In this document: piece after piece, positions 53,704-62,093 of the stretch | Layout of the letters: the number at the start of each line of letters is the position of its first letter | Numbering within the stretch: the first letter of the stretch is position 1 | Source: Advenella mimigardefordensis DPN7 | Lineage (GTDB): Bacteria > Pseudomonadota > Gammaproteobacteria > Burkholderiales > Burkholderiaceae_B | Direction of reading: 5' to 3' | Length of the DNA: 64,000 nucleotides | NCBI RefSeq assembly: GCF_000521505.1 | Contig: NZ_CP003915.1 | Span: 558,001-622,000 of the forward strand | Position numbers and translations under genes: made by a program | Notes under the pieces: generated by a model | What the model was told of the DNA's origin: nothing | Databases searched by the model: none | What the model saw: the letters and a program-made list of their open reading frames with translations, nothing else

Positions 53704-54408
53704 TTATTCCAGAGGGAAAGTTTGTACACCGCCGGAAGAAGGATTGGTTTCAGTGCCCGGTACCGTTGTGGGGGTGCCCGAGCTGCCGGATGTTGTGTTC
53801 AGGCTGCTGCCCGACACAATGTCAAATACCTTAACGACCCGGCTTACGCCGCTCACGCCAGCGGCTGCAGATGCCGCACGCTGCCCTTCAAGATCGGTGA
53901 CCTGCCCCATCAGATAGACAACTCCGCGAGTAGTGATCACATTGATGGATCCTGATGGGACCTGTTTGGTGGCCAAAAGTTCCGCCTTGACGCGGGAAGT
54001 AATCCAGGTTTCGTTGCTGCGCGTGCTGAAAGAGGCGCGCGGGCCGACAGTCAGCTGGTTATCCACGCGTTTAACGTCGGTGGCGGCACGCGCCATGGTT
54101 TCTGCCGACTGCTTGGCGGCTTCGTTGGGCACTTCGCCGGTCAGCAGAACGCGTTGATTATAGGATGAAACAATAACACGGCCGGCTTCGCCAATACTTT
54201 CGTTAATGGTGTTCTGGGTGCGACGTTCAATGTTCTTGTCAACCAGCTGCATGCCGGCGGAGCGCCGGTCCACGGCTACGATAGCCGTGCCGCCTGCGGC
54301 AGCGCCGACCACCAGGGGTACGCAGCCGGCCAGCAGCGAGCACGACAGTGACAGGGCAACCAGAGCAGTGGCAGGTCGGGACAGGGTAAATGGGCGCGAT
54401 ACACTCAT
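53704..54408 (-). CDS. BON-domain outer-membrane lipoprotein (DolP/YraP-like)
   Basis: 234 residues: signal peptide with lipobox LLAGC (Cys29), GAAAGGTAIVAVDRRSAGMQLVDKNIERR, two BON domains (about 65-130 and 145-205; the second has INVITTRGVVYLMGQVTD) and a Ser/Thr/Gly tail. Gene order yraN-diaA-this gene mirrors E. coli yraN-diaA-dolP, supporting DolP, which maintains the outer membrane. Overlaps diaA by 4 bases. Confidence 0.88.
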   Translation of the reverse strand: MSVSRPFTLSRPATALVALSLSCSLLAGCVPLVVGAAAGGTAIVAVDRRSAGMQLVDKNIERRTQNTINESIGEAGRVIVSSYNQRVLLTGEVPNEAAKQSAETMARAATDVKRVDNQLTVGPRASFSTRSNETWITSRVKAELLATKQVPSGSINVITTRGVVYLMGQVTDLEGQRAASAAAGVSGVSRVVKVFDIVSGSSLNTTSGSSGTPTTVPGTETNPSSGGVQTFPLE

Positions 54409-54998
54409 TCGGAATCTCCAAGTAACATGGCGTCAATGCCATCACAAAGAACGTGAAGTGCCAGCGAATGGACTTCCTGGATACGCATGGTACGGTCATG
54501 CGGTACGCAAAGATGAACATCCTGATCGGTCAGCAGACCGGTTACTGTGCCGCCTTTTTTGCCGGTAAGGGCGATGATATGCATTTCGCGTTCGTGGGCG
54601 GCGCGGATTGCCTTGATCACGTTGGCAGAGTTGCCACTAGTGGTGAATGCGACCAGCACGTCGCCGGGCTGACCCAGCGCCTGCACCTGGCGTTCAAAAA
54701 TATTGTCGAAACCGTAGTCGTTGCCAACGGCGGTAAGAATAGAGGTGTCGGTATTGAGCGAAATGCCGGCAAACGGGATGCGGTCGCGCTCGAATCGGCC
54801 AACCAGTTCGGCGATGAAGTGCTGGGCATCGGCAGCCGAGCCGCCATTGCCGCAGGCAAGCACCTTGCCATTATTGCTAATGGTGTTGACCAGCATGTCG
54901 ATAGCGGCGGCCAATGGCTCGGCCAATACCTGGTGGCTTTGGGCGACCACACGGGCCGAATCATCGAAATGAAAAGAAATGCGGGAAGAAATGTCCAT
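54405..54998 (-). CDS. SIS-domain phosphosugar isomerase (DiaA/GmhA-like)
   Basis: 197 residues from ATG 54998; the upstream frame to 55049 looks unlike the family. SIS domain: LACGNGGSAADAQHFIAELVGRFERDR, GISLNTD, GQPGDVLVAFTTSGNSANVIKAI and VPHDRTMRIQEVHSLALHVLCDGID. DiaA, a DnaA-binding replication-timing protein, is favoured by its place between yraN and dolP; heptose isomerase GmhA cannot be excluded. Confidence 0.86.
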   Translation of the reverse strand: MDISSRISFHFDDSARVVAQSHQVLAEPLAAAIDMLVNTISNNGKVLACGNGGSAADAQHFIAELVGRFERDRIPFAGISLNTDTSILTAVGNDYGFDNIFERQVQALGQPGDVLVAFTTSGNSANVIKAIRAAHEREMHIIALTGKKGGTVTGLLTDQDVHLCVPHDRTMRIQEVHSLALHVLCDGIDAMLLGDSE

Positions 54999-55121
54999 AC
55001 CGATATTATCGCACGTGTTAAAAAAAACCGCATGGGCCGCCGCTGCCATCGAAGCAGTCTGCGGGCGGCAAAAGACGCGTTTGGGGCGTTGGCAAAACCG
55101 ATTGTAACGGTTTTGTGAGAC

Positions 55122-55667
55122 TCAGAATACGGCAGGCAGCCAGTTCAGGGTATCGCCTTCGATGCAGACGGCATCGAAGCGGCAGCGTGGTGTCCGGCCG
55201 CCGAACCCGCTACGGGTCAGTTGAGGCAGGAACCAGGCAGCGGCTCTGCGCAGGCGCTGCTGCTTGGCGTGGGTGATGCTGGCGGCTGCGCCCCCATGGC
55301 GCGCATTGCGCCGATGGCGGATTTCCACGATCACCATGGTGTCGGCGTCAGCGCGAAACACTGCATCCAGCTCGCCGTATCGGCAGCTCAAGTTGGTGCC
55401 CAGCAAGTGCAGGCCGTGTGCACACAGCCAGTCGATGGCGCGACTTTCCGCCTGTAGTCCTTGTTGCTGTGTGGCAGATAAGCGCCGATCATGAAGTTTG
55501 CGACCGTCCCTGGGCTGTGTGCCGGGCCGTTGGCGCTGTCGCTGTCGAGTACGCAATTTGTTTTGCGCGGCGGCAGCCAGCATAAACGCGGTACGCTGGT
55601 CATTGTGCATCGGGGTGAAGACAGGGGCTTCGTCCTGGGTGCGCTCTGCAGGTTTTTTTTCGGTCAT
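55122..55667 (-). CDS. yraN: UPF0102 family protein (YraN)
   Basis: 181 residues from ATG 55667. The C-terminal 120 match the UPF0102/YraN endonuclease-like fold: AIDWLCAHGLHLLGTNLSCR, YGELDAVF, VIVEIRHRR, ITHAKQQRLRRAA, RFDAV. The N-terminal 60 residues are a basic, Gln/Arg-rich extension not usual for the family. Nuclease activity is unproven. Divergent from rsmI with 67 bp between starts. Confidence 0.87.
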   Translation of the reverse strand: MTEKKPAERTQDEAPVFTPMHNDQRTAFMLAAAAQNKLRTRQRQRQRPGTQPRDGRKLHDRRLSATQQQGLQAESRAIDWLCAHGLHLLGTNLSCRYGELDAVFRADADTMVIVEIRHRRNARHGGAAASITHAKQQRLRRAAAWFLPQLTRSGFGGRTPRCRFDAVCIEGDTLNWLPAVF

Positions 55668-55734
55668 GACAGGGATCCACAAGGGAGAGGCGGCTATCGG
55701 GGATAATGTCCTGATCTGATTTTTTCATACTGAG

Positions 55735-56679
55735 ATGTCCATGACGAGCGAAAGCGGACAATTTGATGCCCGATGGCAGCGCGTGCTGCAGGATGTGGCC
55801 AGCCAGGACTGGCCGGCCGGGTGTTTGTATGTGGTGGCTACGCCGATCGGCAATCTGGCGGACCTGTCACCGCGTGCCTTATATGCATTGCAGAAGGCCG
55901 ATCTCATCGCGGCGGAAGACACGCGTTCTTCCCGGGTATTGCTCAACGCCTGGGGAATAGAAACGCCGCTGATGGCGGCGCATCGGCATAATGAAGCCCA
56001 GGCGGCGGCAACCCTGTTGCGGCATCTGGAGCAGGGACAGCGTATCGCGCTGATATCCGACGCCGGTGCGCCGGCAGTCAGCGACCCCGGCGGACGCATT
56101 GTGAGTGAAGTGCGCGCTGCCGGGCACTCGGTCCGCGTCATTCCGGGGCCATCGGCGGTGATTGCTGCTCTGATGGGTAGCGGCGCGACCAGCGATGAAA
56201 ATCCGGCTTTCGTCTTTGCCGGCTTTGCACCACAAAAGGCAGTGGCCCGGCAGACCTGGCTGAAGACATGGTGTGCGGTGCCTGCGGCTATTATTCTTTT
56301 TGAGTCGCCGCATCGGGTGCGCAGCACAGTGAATGACATCGCTGCGATCGCGGGCAATGAGCGTCCGGTCACCATTGCACGGGAAATGACCAAGCGGTTC
56401 GAGCAAATCGCCACCATGCCGGCGGCGCAGCTTGCCGACTGGTTTGCGCAAGATAGCCAGCGCATCTTGGGCGAATTTGTCCTGATTGTGCATGAGGCTG
56501 CAACACAGGAAACGGCGGCATTGGGCGAGGAGGCCGAGCAGATTGTAGCCGCCATGCTCAGCACGCATTCTGTGAAAGATACGGCCAGGTTGCTGGCGGC
56601 GTTCAGTGGTTTACCACGTGATGTGCTGTACGCCAAAGCGCTGCAGTTAAAGCAGCAGGGCGAAGACGCGCAGGACTGA
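55735..56679 (+). CDS. rsmI: 16S rRNA (cytidine1402-2'-O)-methyltransferase RsmI
   Basis: Methylates C1402 in the ribosomal P site. 314 residues. LYVVATPIGNLADLSPRAL and AAEDTRSSRVLL are the family start; the SAM-binding SDAGAPAVSDPGG, VIPGPSAVIAALMGSG, FAGFAPQK and ESPHRV follow. An in-frame ATG at 55741 is an alternative start. The pair yraN/rsmI divergent is the usual proteobacterial arrangement. Confidence 0.95.
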   Translation: MSMTSESGQFDARWQRVLQDVASQDWPAGCLYVVATPIGNLADLSPRALYALQKADLIAAEDTRSSRVLLNAWGIETPLMAAHRHNEAQAAATLLRHLEQGQRIALISDAGAPAVSDPGGRIVSEVRAAGHSVRVIPGPSAVIAALMGSGATSDENPAFVFAGFAPQKAVARQTWLKTWCAVPAAIILFESPHRVRSTVNDIAAIAGNERPVTIAREMTKRFEQIATMPAAQLADWFAQDSQRILGEFVLIVHEAATQETAALGEEAEQIVAAMLSTHSVKDTARLLAAFSGLPRDVLYAKALQLKQQGEDAQD

Positions 56680-56774
56680 ACCATCAGGCATGTCTTGCGG
56701 AACCTCACTGTTGGTGGCGGTACATCGGCAGTACAGTGCAACAGCAGGACAACACCGCGTGAACATGCACGCAA

Positions 56775-56812
56775 CAAGGCCGTTCCCGGTATGGAAACGG
56801 CCTTGTCGTTTA
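56775..56812. terminator. Hairpin between convergent rsmI and rlpA
   Basis: CAAGGCCGTT / AACGGCCTTG (56775-56784, 56796-56805), 11-nt loop, then TCGTTT. Ten perfect pairs; it can serve both directions. Confidence 0.65.
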
Positions 56813-56829
56813 CTGCGATCAGCGCCTGA

Positions 56830-58026
56830 TTACAGCATTTTCTTGGCTTTGACCTGCGTTTCGGTGTTGCGTTCGCTTGTGGCCGCTTCCTTGGAAATCG
56901 GCTCGATTTTTACTTTGTCACTGCCGCGACCGACGATGCCCAGGCGTTTTGCCGCGCCATAGGACAAATCAATCACCCGGTTGCCAACGAATGGGCCGCG
57001 ATCATTGATCCGCACCACGATGCTTTTGCCGGTGGAAACACGCGTTACCCGTACATAGGATGAAATAGGCAGACGTTTGTGCGCTGCTGTCATTGCATTC
57101 TGATTGAAGGTTTCGCCATTGGCAGTCTTGCGACCATGAAAGCCCGGACCATACCAGGAGGCGATACCTTCCTGGGAGAATTCCGTTGTTTCGTCGATGC
57201 TCATGGGCTTATAACGGATGCCATTGACGGTATAGGCCTTGCCGGTGCCGGTGAGGGCTTTCTGTGCCTTTGTGGCAATATCTTCGTCTGCTGCTGGCTT
57301 GGTATCCTTGCGTTCAACCAGGCTGGTATCGTCTTTCGGCACCTGAATGTCGTATTCGCTTTCGGGGATAATGCCGTTTTCCGTAATGCGCATGCTCAGG
57401 CCGTCAACCAGTTGCGGCTTGCTGCTTTCGGCAGAATTCGCAGCGGTGATCATGATTGGTGCGATAGCGGCATTGGCCTGTTTCACCTCTGCCGTGGTTT
57501 TTTCTTCAGGTGCACTGGCGGCAGTGCTGGCACTGTCTTGCGTTTTTTGTACCTGGCGTGAGCTCGCTTTGGCAAGCGCCTTGGCGTTTTCGCCTACCGT
57601 CACAGTGGATTTTTCCCTGGCTTCGCTGTGGCTGGCCAGTGTTTTACCGGTTTTGACCGAGTTGACAGGCTTGCTACTGCCTTTGAGTGTTTTGCTGTCT
57701 GCTTCAGCTTTAGCCGGGGTGGTTGCGACAGCCACGTCGGCTTTGTTCGCTTTTTTGCCTGTTGTAACGGGTTGAACCGGGGTGGCAGCGTCATCGGCCC
57801 CTTCGGGCACCACACCATTGGCGGTAATGCGCATTTTTTGCGCAGGGGCGGCGGGTTTTTGCGCCTTTGCCCCTGGCGCGACGGCATCGGCCGGTGCGAC
57901 CATGTGTTCAGAAAAGTCCTGATTCTCGCGGATTTCGATGCCGGCGGCATGGACGACCGGCGCGAGAAAGAGGCCGGTTACAAGTGTTGTTATTGTGCTA
58001 CGTAATAAAGATGTTCGTTTCATCAT
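56830..58026 (-). CDS. rlpA: RlpA-like septal ring lytic transglycosylase
   Basis: 398 residues. N-terminal signal peptide (VTGLFLAPVVHAA) without a lipobox, a Lys/Ala/Thr-rich linker (about 40-260), then a double-psi barrel: EGIASWYGPGFHGRKTANGE, LPISSYVRVTRV, VRINDRGPFVGNRVIDLSYGAAKRLG. No SPOR domain is visible, so division-site targeting may differ from E. coli. Two copies of a short motif, MRITANGVVPE and MRITENGIIPE, lie in the linker (see findings). Confidence 0.9.
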   Translation of the reverse strand: MMKRTSLLRSTITTLVTGLFLAPVVHAAGIEIRENQDFSEHMVAPADAVAPGAKAQKPAAPAQKMRITANGVVPEGADDAATPVQPVTTGKKANKADVAVATTPAKAEADSKTLKGSSKPVNSVKTGKTLASHSEAREKSTVTVGENAKALAKASSRQVQKTQDSASTAASAPEEKTTAEVKQANAAIAPIMITAANSAESSKPQLVDGLSMRITENGIIPESEYDIQVPKDDTSLVERKDTKPAADEDIATKAQKALTGTGKAYTVNGIRYKPMSIDETTEFSQEGIASWYGPGFHGRKTANGETFNQNAMTAAHKRLPISSYVRVTRVSTGKSIVVRINDRGPFVGNRVIDLSYGAAKRLGIVGRGSDKVKIEPISKEAATSERNTETQVKAKKML

Positions 58027-58027
58027 G

Positions 58028-58894
58028 TCATAGTGTTAACTGGGCACGATGCCTAACGCGTAAAGGTTTGTAGGAACTGAAGCGTTTTGCCAGTTCTTCG
58101 GCCACATAGACCGATCGGTGCTGGCCACCGGTGCAACCAATGGCAACGGTGAGGTAACTACGCGTATCCTGCATATACAATGGGAGCCATTTCTCAATAT
58201 ATGCGGCAATATCGTTGATTAAGGCGGGCACGCTGCCGAACTGAGCCAGCCATGCCGCCACGGGTTCATCACGGCCCGTAAGCGGGCGTAAGTTACTGTC
58301 GTAATGAGGATTAGGCAAGCATCTTACATCAAAAACGAGGTCAGCGTCATTAGGAACGCCTTTTTTGTAGGCGAAGGATTCGAAGGTTAAAAGGACCTCC
58401 GGCTCTTCATGATCGACCACATCTTTGACCCAGGCGCGCAATTGACCGGGCGTCAAACCCGAAGTATCAATCACATGTTCCTGCTCGCGTAGCGGCGCCA
58501 GAAGATTGCGTTCGTGTGTGATGCAATCCTCCAGAGACGGCGTAATTCCTGTGGTTTCGCGCATGCGGTTGCTTAGCGGGTGCTTGCGCCGGGACTCGGA
58601 ATAGCGGTGAATCAGGGTCTCGTCATCGGAGTCCAGAAAGATGACTTGCATGGGCAGACCCATACTCCGAAGTGCGGTAATGACGCCTGGCAGACCGGCC
58701 AGTTCGCCTGGTGTTCTGACATCGATTGCAACAGCTACCGTTTTAAGGCTGTTTTCCCTGGCGTTGGCAACCAGGTCGTGCAGCAGGCTGACGGGCAGGT
58801 TATCGATACAGGAATAGCCGAGGTCTTCGAGCTGACGCAGCGCAACCGATTTTCCTGATCCTGAAATGCCGGTAATTAGAACAACATGAAGCAT
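58028..58894 (-). CDS. rapZ: RNase adapter protein RapZ (P-loop ATPase)
   Basis: 288 residues. Walker A GISGSGKSVA, D-box region, and the C-terminal domain with DVRCLPNPHYDSNLRPLTG, and AIGCTGGQHRSVYVAE. In E. coli it controls GlcN-6-P synthesis through GlmZ; here its place behind hprK-ptsN links it to nitrogen PTS. The stop is next to the rlpA start. Confidence 0.96.
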   Translation of the reverse strand: MLHVVLITGISGSGKSVALRQLEDLGYSCIDNLPVSLLHDLVANARENSLKTVAVAIDVRTPGELAGLPGVITALRSMGLPMQVIFLDSDDETLIHRYSESRRKHPLSNRMRETTGITPSLEDCITHERNLLAPLREQEHVIDTSGLTPGQLRAWVKDVVDHEEPEVLLTFESFAYKKGVPNDADLVFDVRCLPNPHYDSNLRPLTGRDEPVAAWLAQFGSVPALINDIAAYIEKWLPLYMQDTRSYLTVAIGCTGGQHRSVYVAEELAKRFSSYKPLRVRHRAQLTL

Positions 58895-59220
58895 AATGGG
58901 TATGAATCCTGGAACAAAACGTATGTGATGGTCGAAAAAAGGCCTTTCGTTCGTTCTTGTACAGTCCGTGGTGGCCGTAACCGATGTCTCTCCACCCTAT
59001 TTAACCATAGGCACGTGACAAAACATAACTGAATTGTCCCTGACCGGGATTTGAGCCCGTCAAATTCGCATGTTGTTTCTGGTTTTTGCGCTTTTTCTTG
59101 TGATGTCCGGCAGAGGGCAGAAGGCAGAGGGTAGAGGGTAGAGGGAAGACGGCAGAGGGAAGACGGCAGACGGCAGAAGGCAGTCAGAGGCCCGCCAGGG
59201 TTCTGATGGCCGGCTGCCGG
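58895..59220. other. Gap between rapZ and hprK with heptamer repeats
   Basis: 326 bp without a gene; AT-rich near 59080-59105. The right part is the 7-bp repeat tract at 59109-59183. rapZ transcription on the minus strand probably starts from within this gap or reads through from hprK. Confidence 0.5.
59109..59183. repeat. 7-bp tandem repeat, about 10.7 copies
   Basis: Ten consecutive heptamers related to GGCAGAG (variants GGTAGAG, GGAAGAC, GGCAGAC, GGCAGAA) and a partial copy. It lies 38 bp after the hprK stop (59221) on the minus strand, between hprK and rapZ. Confidence 0.85.
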
Positions 59221-60153
59221 TCAGAGATTGCTGTTTTCCATGATGGCAGCCGCCTGCCGCTCCATGAATTCGCCAAGGGTGTCGATGCCCCGCAATTTAA
59301 GGATGGTATTGCGTACAGCGGCCTCAACAAGAACGGCCAGATTGCGCCCGGCGGCCACTTGCAGCATGACGCGCCGAATCGGGATGCCCAGCAGGTCCTG
59401 CGTCTGGTCCTGAATCGGCAGGCGTTCAAATTTTTCACTGTTGGCACGCACCAAATGCACAATCAGCTTCAGGCGCATTTTCCGGCGTACCGAGGTTTCT
59501 CCGAAAATAGTGCGGATATCCAGCAGGCCCAGCCCGCGCACTTCCAGCATATTGCGCAGCAAGTCGGGGCACTGGCCTTCGATCAGGGTGGGTGAGGTAC
59601 GGGAAAAATCGACGGCATCGTCTGCCACCAGGCCGTGTCCGCGGGAAATCAGTTCAAGCGCCAGCTCACTCTTGCCCAGACCGGATTCGCCGGTAATCAG
59701 CACGCCCAGCCCCAATACGTCCATAAACACGCCATGTACGGTGGTTTTCGGCGCAAACCGCTTGTTCAGGTAGATGCGCAGTACATCGATAAGATGGGCA
59801 GCATCGACTGGCGTTGAGAGCAAGGGGATTTTGCTGCGGGCGCAGAAGCTGACCAGATCGGCCGGAGAGTCCAGCCCTTCGGCCAGAATCATGGCCGGTA
59901 CACCGCCTTCTGCCAGTTCGATCAGGATTTTTTCACGCTGAACACTGGAAATGCGGTTATAGAAAATGAGTTCTTCTTTGCCAAATACCTGGATCCGCGA
60001 CGGGTGAACCACGTTCAGGTGGCCAATCAGGTCTGCTGCGGAAGTATTGACAGCCGAATCCTGGATATGACGGGTACGACCTTCCTTGCCCGCGATCCAG
60101 GTGAAACGCAGCGTTTCGTCATTGTCGGCCGCCAGATCCTGAATACTGAGCAT
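59221..60153 (-). CDS. hprK: HPr kinase/phosphorylase HprK
   Basis: 310 residues. N-terminal domain (1-130), then Walker A GESGLGKSELALELISRGHGLVADDAVD at about 158 (split motif GESGLGKSE with the downstream DD), the HprK signature GLGLLDIRTIFGE, and RMKLIVHLVRA. Phosphorylates HPr-like proteins on serine. In betaproteobacteria it sits with the nitrogen PTS, as here after ptsN; no HPr or EI gene is in the window. Confidence 0.95.
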   Translation of the reverse strand: MLSIQDLAADNDETLRFTWIAGKEGRTRHIQDSAVNTSAADLIGHLNVVHPSRIQVFGKEELIFYNRISSVQREKILIELAEGGVPAMILAEGLDSPADLVSFCARSKIPLLSTPVDAAHLIDVLRIYLNKRFAPKTTVHGVFMDVLGLGVLITGESGLGKSELALELISRGHGLVADDAVDFSRTSPTLIEGQCPDLLRNMLEVRGLGLLDIRTIFGETSVRRKMRLKLIVHLVRANSEKFERLPIQDQTQDLLGIPIRRVMLQVAAGRNLAVLVEAAVRNTILKLRGIDTLGEFMERQAAAIMENSNL

Positions 60154-60168
60154 GAGTGAGTCCCCCGA

Positions 60169-60627
60169 TTAATTGCCGGCAGACTGGGCCAGCAGTTGAA
60201 GAATGCCTTCAGTGTTGGGGCTGCTCAGCAATTGCTTGCGGGTTTCTGCGCTGGAGAGCAATTGCGCCAGCTCGGCCAATATCTCCAGATGCTGCTGGGT
60301 GGCACTTTCGGGCACCAGCAGGATGACCAGCAGTTGCACGTGTTGTCCGTCAGGCGCATCAAAGGGAATGGCCGAACTCAACCGCATAACGGCTGCGACT
60401 GCCTGCTTCAGGTTGGCAATACGGCCGTGAGGCACTGCTACGCCATGGCCAAGCGCCGTGGAGCCCAGTCGCTCACGCGAGAACAGGCTGTCGAAAACCG
60501 TGGAGCGGGCGATGCCCTGATTGTTTTCGAACAGCAACGCAGCCTGTTCAAAGGCACGCTTCTTGCTGGTGACATTGACATCCAGCAGGATATTTTCCTG
60601 CGGAAGGATACGGGATAGTTGATTCAT
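60169..60627 (-). CDS. ptsN: PTS IIA-like nitrogen regulatory protein PtsN
   Basis: EIIA-Ntr, 152 residues. Phosphorylation site in STALGHGVAVPHGRIANLKQAV (the His of VPHGR); the preceding REEAL-type region is FDSLFSRERLGSTALG. Regulates potassium uptake and nitrogen/carbon balance. 15 bp upstream of hprK and behind hpf. Confidence 0.96.
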   Translation of the reverse strand: MNQLSRILPQENILLDVNVTSKKRAFEQAALLFENNQGIARSTVFDSLFSRERLGSTALGHGVAVPHGRIANLKQAVAAVMRLSSAIPFDAPDGQHVQLLVILLVPESATQQHLEILAELAQLLSSAETRKQLLSSPNTEGILQLLAQSAGN

Positions 60628-60673
60628 GCCGCAATTATAGGGTGTTCTTACAATAAGAAATAGAAGGGTAAGC

Positions 60674-60701
60674 TAAAACCCGGCCACATGGCCGGGTTTA
60701 G
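60674..60701 (-). terminator. Terminator after hpf
   Basis: TAAACCCGGCC-ATGT-GGCCGGGTTTTA: 10-bp stem, tetraloop and short T-run on the minus strand, between hpf and ptsN. May partly terminate hpf transcripts. Confidence 0.7.
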
Positions 60702-60733
60702 GCAAAAAACAGGAAAAAAAGTACAACTTATCT

Positions 60734-61054
60734 TTAGCCTACGCTCATTCTTTTTGCCGATTCATTGGAGTGATTTGACGCTTTGGTTTTGTATTTGATG
60801 ACTTGTCTGTCGGTTTTGTCCGAAAGCAAATCAATGGCCGCATACAGATTTTCGTCCGTTACTTCGCAGTGGATGTCTTTGCCCGGTACGCGTAGCGTGA
60901 CTTCTGCGCTGTGCTTCAGGGGTTCTCTGGAGAGGATAACCTGGGTGTCAATGACATGATCGAAGTGCCTGAGGACTTTGGCGAACTTGGTCACTACGTA
61001 TTCTTTAATGGCAGGGGTGATTTCCACATGATGGCCACTGATATTAAGATTCAT
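60734..61054 (-). CDS. hpf: Ribosome hibernation promoting factor HPF (short form)
   Basis: 106 residues of the HPF/YfiA fold: MNLNISGHHVEITPAIKEYV, KFAKVLRHFDHVIDTQVILS, DIHCEVTDENLYAAIDLLSDKTDRQV. Binds stationary-phase 30S subunits and helps 100S dimer formation. RBS AAGGAG. Its usual upstream neighbour rpoN is missing; lptB lies 230 bp away. Confidence 0.95.
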   Translation of the reverse strand: MNLNISGHHVEITPAIKEYVVTKFAKVLRHFDHVIDTQVILSREPLKHSAEVTLRVPGKDIHCEVTDENLYAAIDLLSDKTDRQVIKYKTKASNHSNESAKRMSVG

Positions 61055-61187
61055 AGTGTGCTCCTTTTGAAAGTTGAATAGGCAGACGCCAACAATAAAG
61101 GCAGGGCGTCAGTACAAAAAGATGAGAGAGGCGTAACTCCTTTTTTTGACAGGTTGATGAAAAGCTGTTTTTTCAGTGTGTATGGAT

Positions 61188-61215
61188 AGTTTAAACCTTA
61201 TTTGGACTTATTCAA
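61188..61215 (-). promoter_or_regulatory. Predicted promoter of hpf
   Basis: On the minus strand TTGAAT (61210-61215), 16-bp spacer, TAAACT (61188-61193), about 135 bases before hpf. Moderate match; suggests hpf is transcribed on its own as well as by read-through. Confidence 0.4.
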
Positions 61216-61227
61216 GCCCCCCCGACA

Positions 61228-61268
61228 GGCAGGAGGCTGCCTGCTGCGCCCCTGTGGCAGGGGCAGCA
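61228..61268. terminator. Hairpin after lptB
   Basis: CCTGCTG...CAGCAGG with an inner CCCCTG-CCA-CAGGGG stem, in the lptB-hpf gap. It could stop or slow lptB transcripts; no T-run follows. Confidence 0.55.
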
Positions 61269-61283
61269 GGGGCATGCACACCG

Positions 61284-62075
61284 TTACATTTTAAAGTGTT
61301 CGCCCAGGTAGACCTTGCGCACTTCAGGGTTGGTGATTATGGAGTCGGGTTCGCCATCGGTCAGTACCTTACCTGCGCTGATAATGTAGGCGCGATCGCA
61401 AATGCCAAGGGTTTCGCGCACGTTGTGATCGGTAATCAGTACGCCGATGTTGCGGCTTTTGAGAAAGCGAACGATGCGCTGGATTTCGATCACGGCTATC
61501 GGGTCAACACCCGCAAAGGGTTCGTCCAGGAGAATGAAGCGGGGATTGGTGGCCAGTGCCCGGGCAATTTCAACCCGGCGCCTTTCACCGCCAGACAGGG
61601 ATATTGCGGCGTTCTTGCGAATATGCGTAATTTGCAGCTCTTCGAGCAACAGTTCCAGTTGTTCCTGGACACGGTTGCGCGTAAGCGTCTTGCCGGTAGC
61701 CGGGTCTGCCTGCAGCTCCAGCACCGCCTGGATATTGTGTTCTACACTCAGACGCCGGAATACAGAGGCGTCCTGAGGCAGATAGGACAGGCCCAGATGG
61801 GCACGCTTGTGAATAGGCAGAGCGGTAATGTCGCGTCCGTCAATTTCAATACGCCCGAAATCGGCAGGTACCAGCCCCACAATCATGTAAAAGCTGGTGG
61901 TTTTCCCCGCGCCATTGGGGCCTAGAAGGCCGACGACTTCGCCACTGGATACGGAAATGGAGACGTCCTGGACAACACTGCGGCCGTTGTATATTTTTTG
62001 CAGGCCGATGGCCTTGAGCTGCCCCAGACTGTCAATGGTACTGGTTTGCAGGCTCGAGCTTGATGAGGTATTCAT
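61284..62075 (-). CDS. lptB: LPS export ABC transporter ATPase LptB
   Basis: 263 residues with a non-conserved Ser-rich 25-residue start. Walker A GPNGAGKTTSFYMI, Q-loop SYLPQDASVFRRL, signature SLSGGERRRVEIARALA, Walker B ILLDEPFAGVDP, H-loop ITDHNVRETL. Powers LPS transport from the inner membrane with LptFG. Followed in most relatives by rpoN, which is absent here. Confidence 0.97.
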   Translation of the reverse strand: MNTSSSSSLQTSTIDSLGQLKAIGLQKIYNGRSVVQDVSISVSSGEVVGLLGPNGAGKTTSFYMIVGLVPADFGRIEIDGRDITALPIHKRAHLGLSYLPQDASVFRRLSVEHNIQAVLELQADPATGKTLTRNRVQEQLELLLEELQITHIRKNAAISLSGGERRRVEIARALATNPRFILLDEPFAGVDPIAVIEIQRIVRFLKSRNIGVLITDHNVRETLGICDRAYIISAGKVLTDGEPDSIITNPEVRKVYLGEHFKM

Positions 62076-62093
62076 GCATTCATTCTGAGTTGC

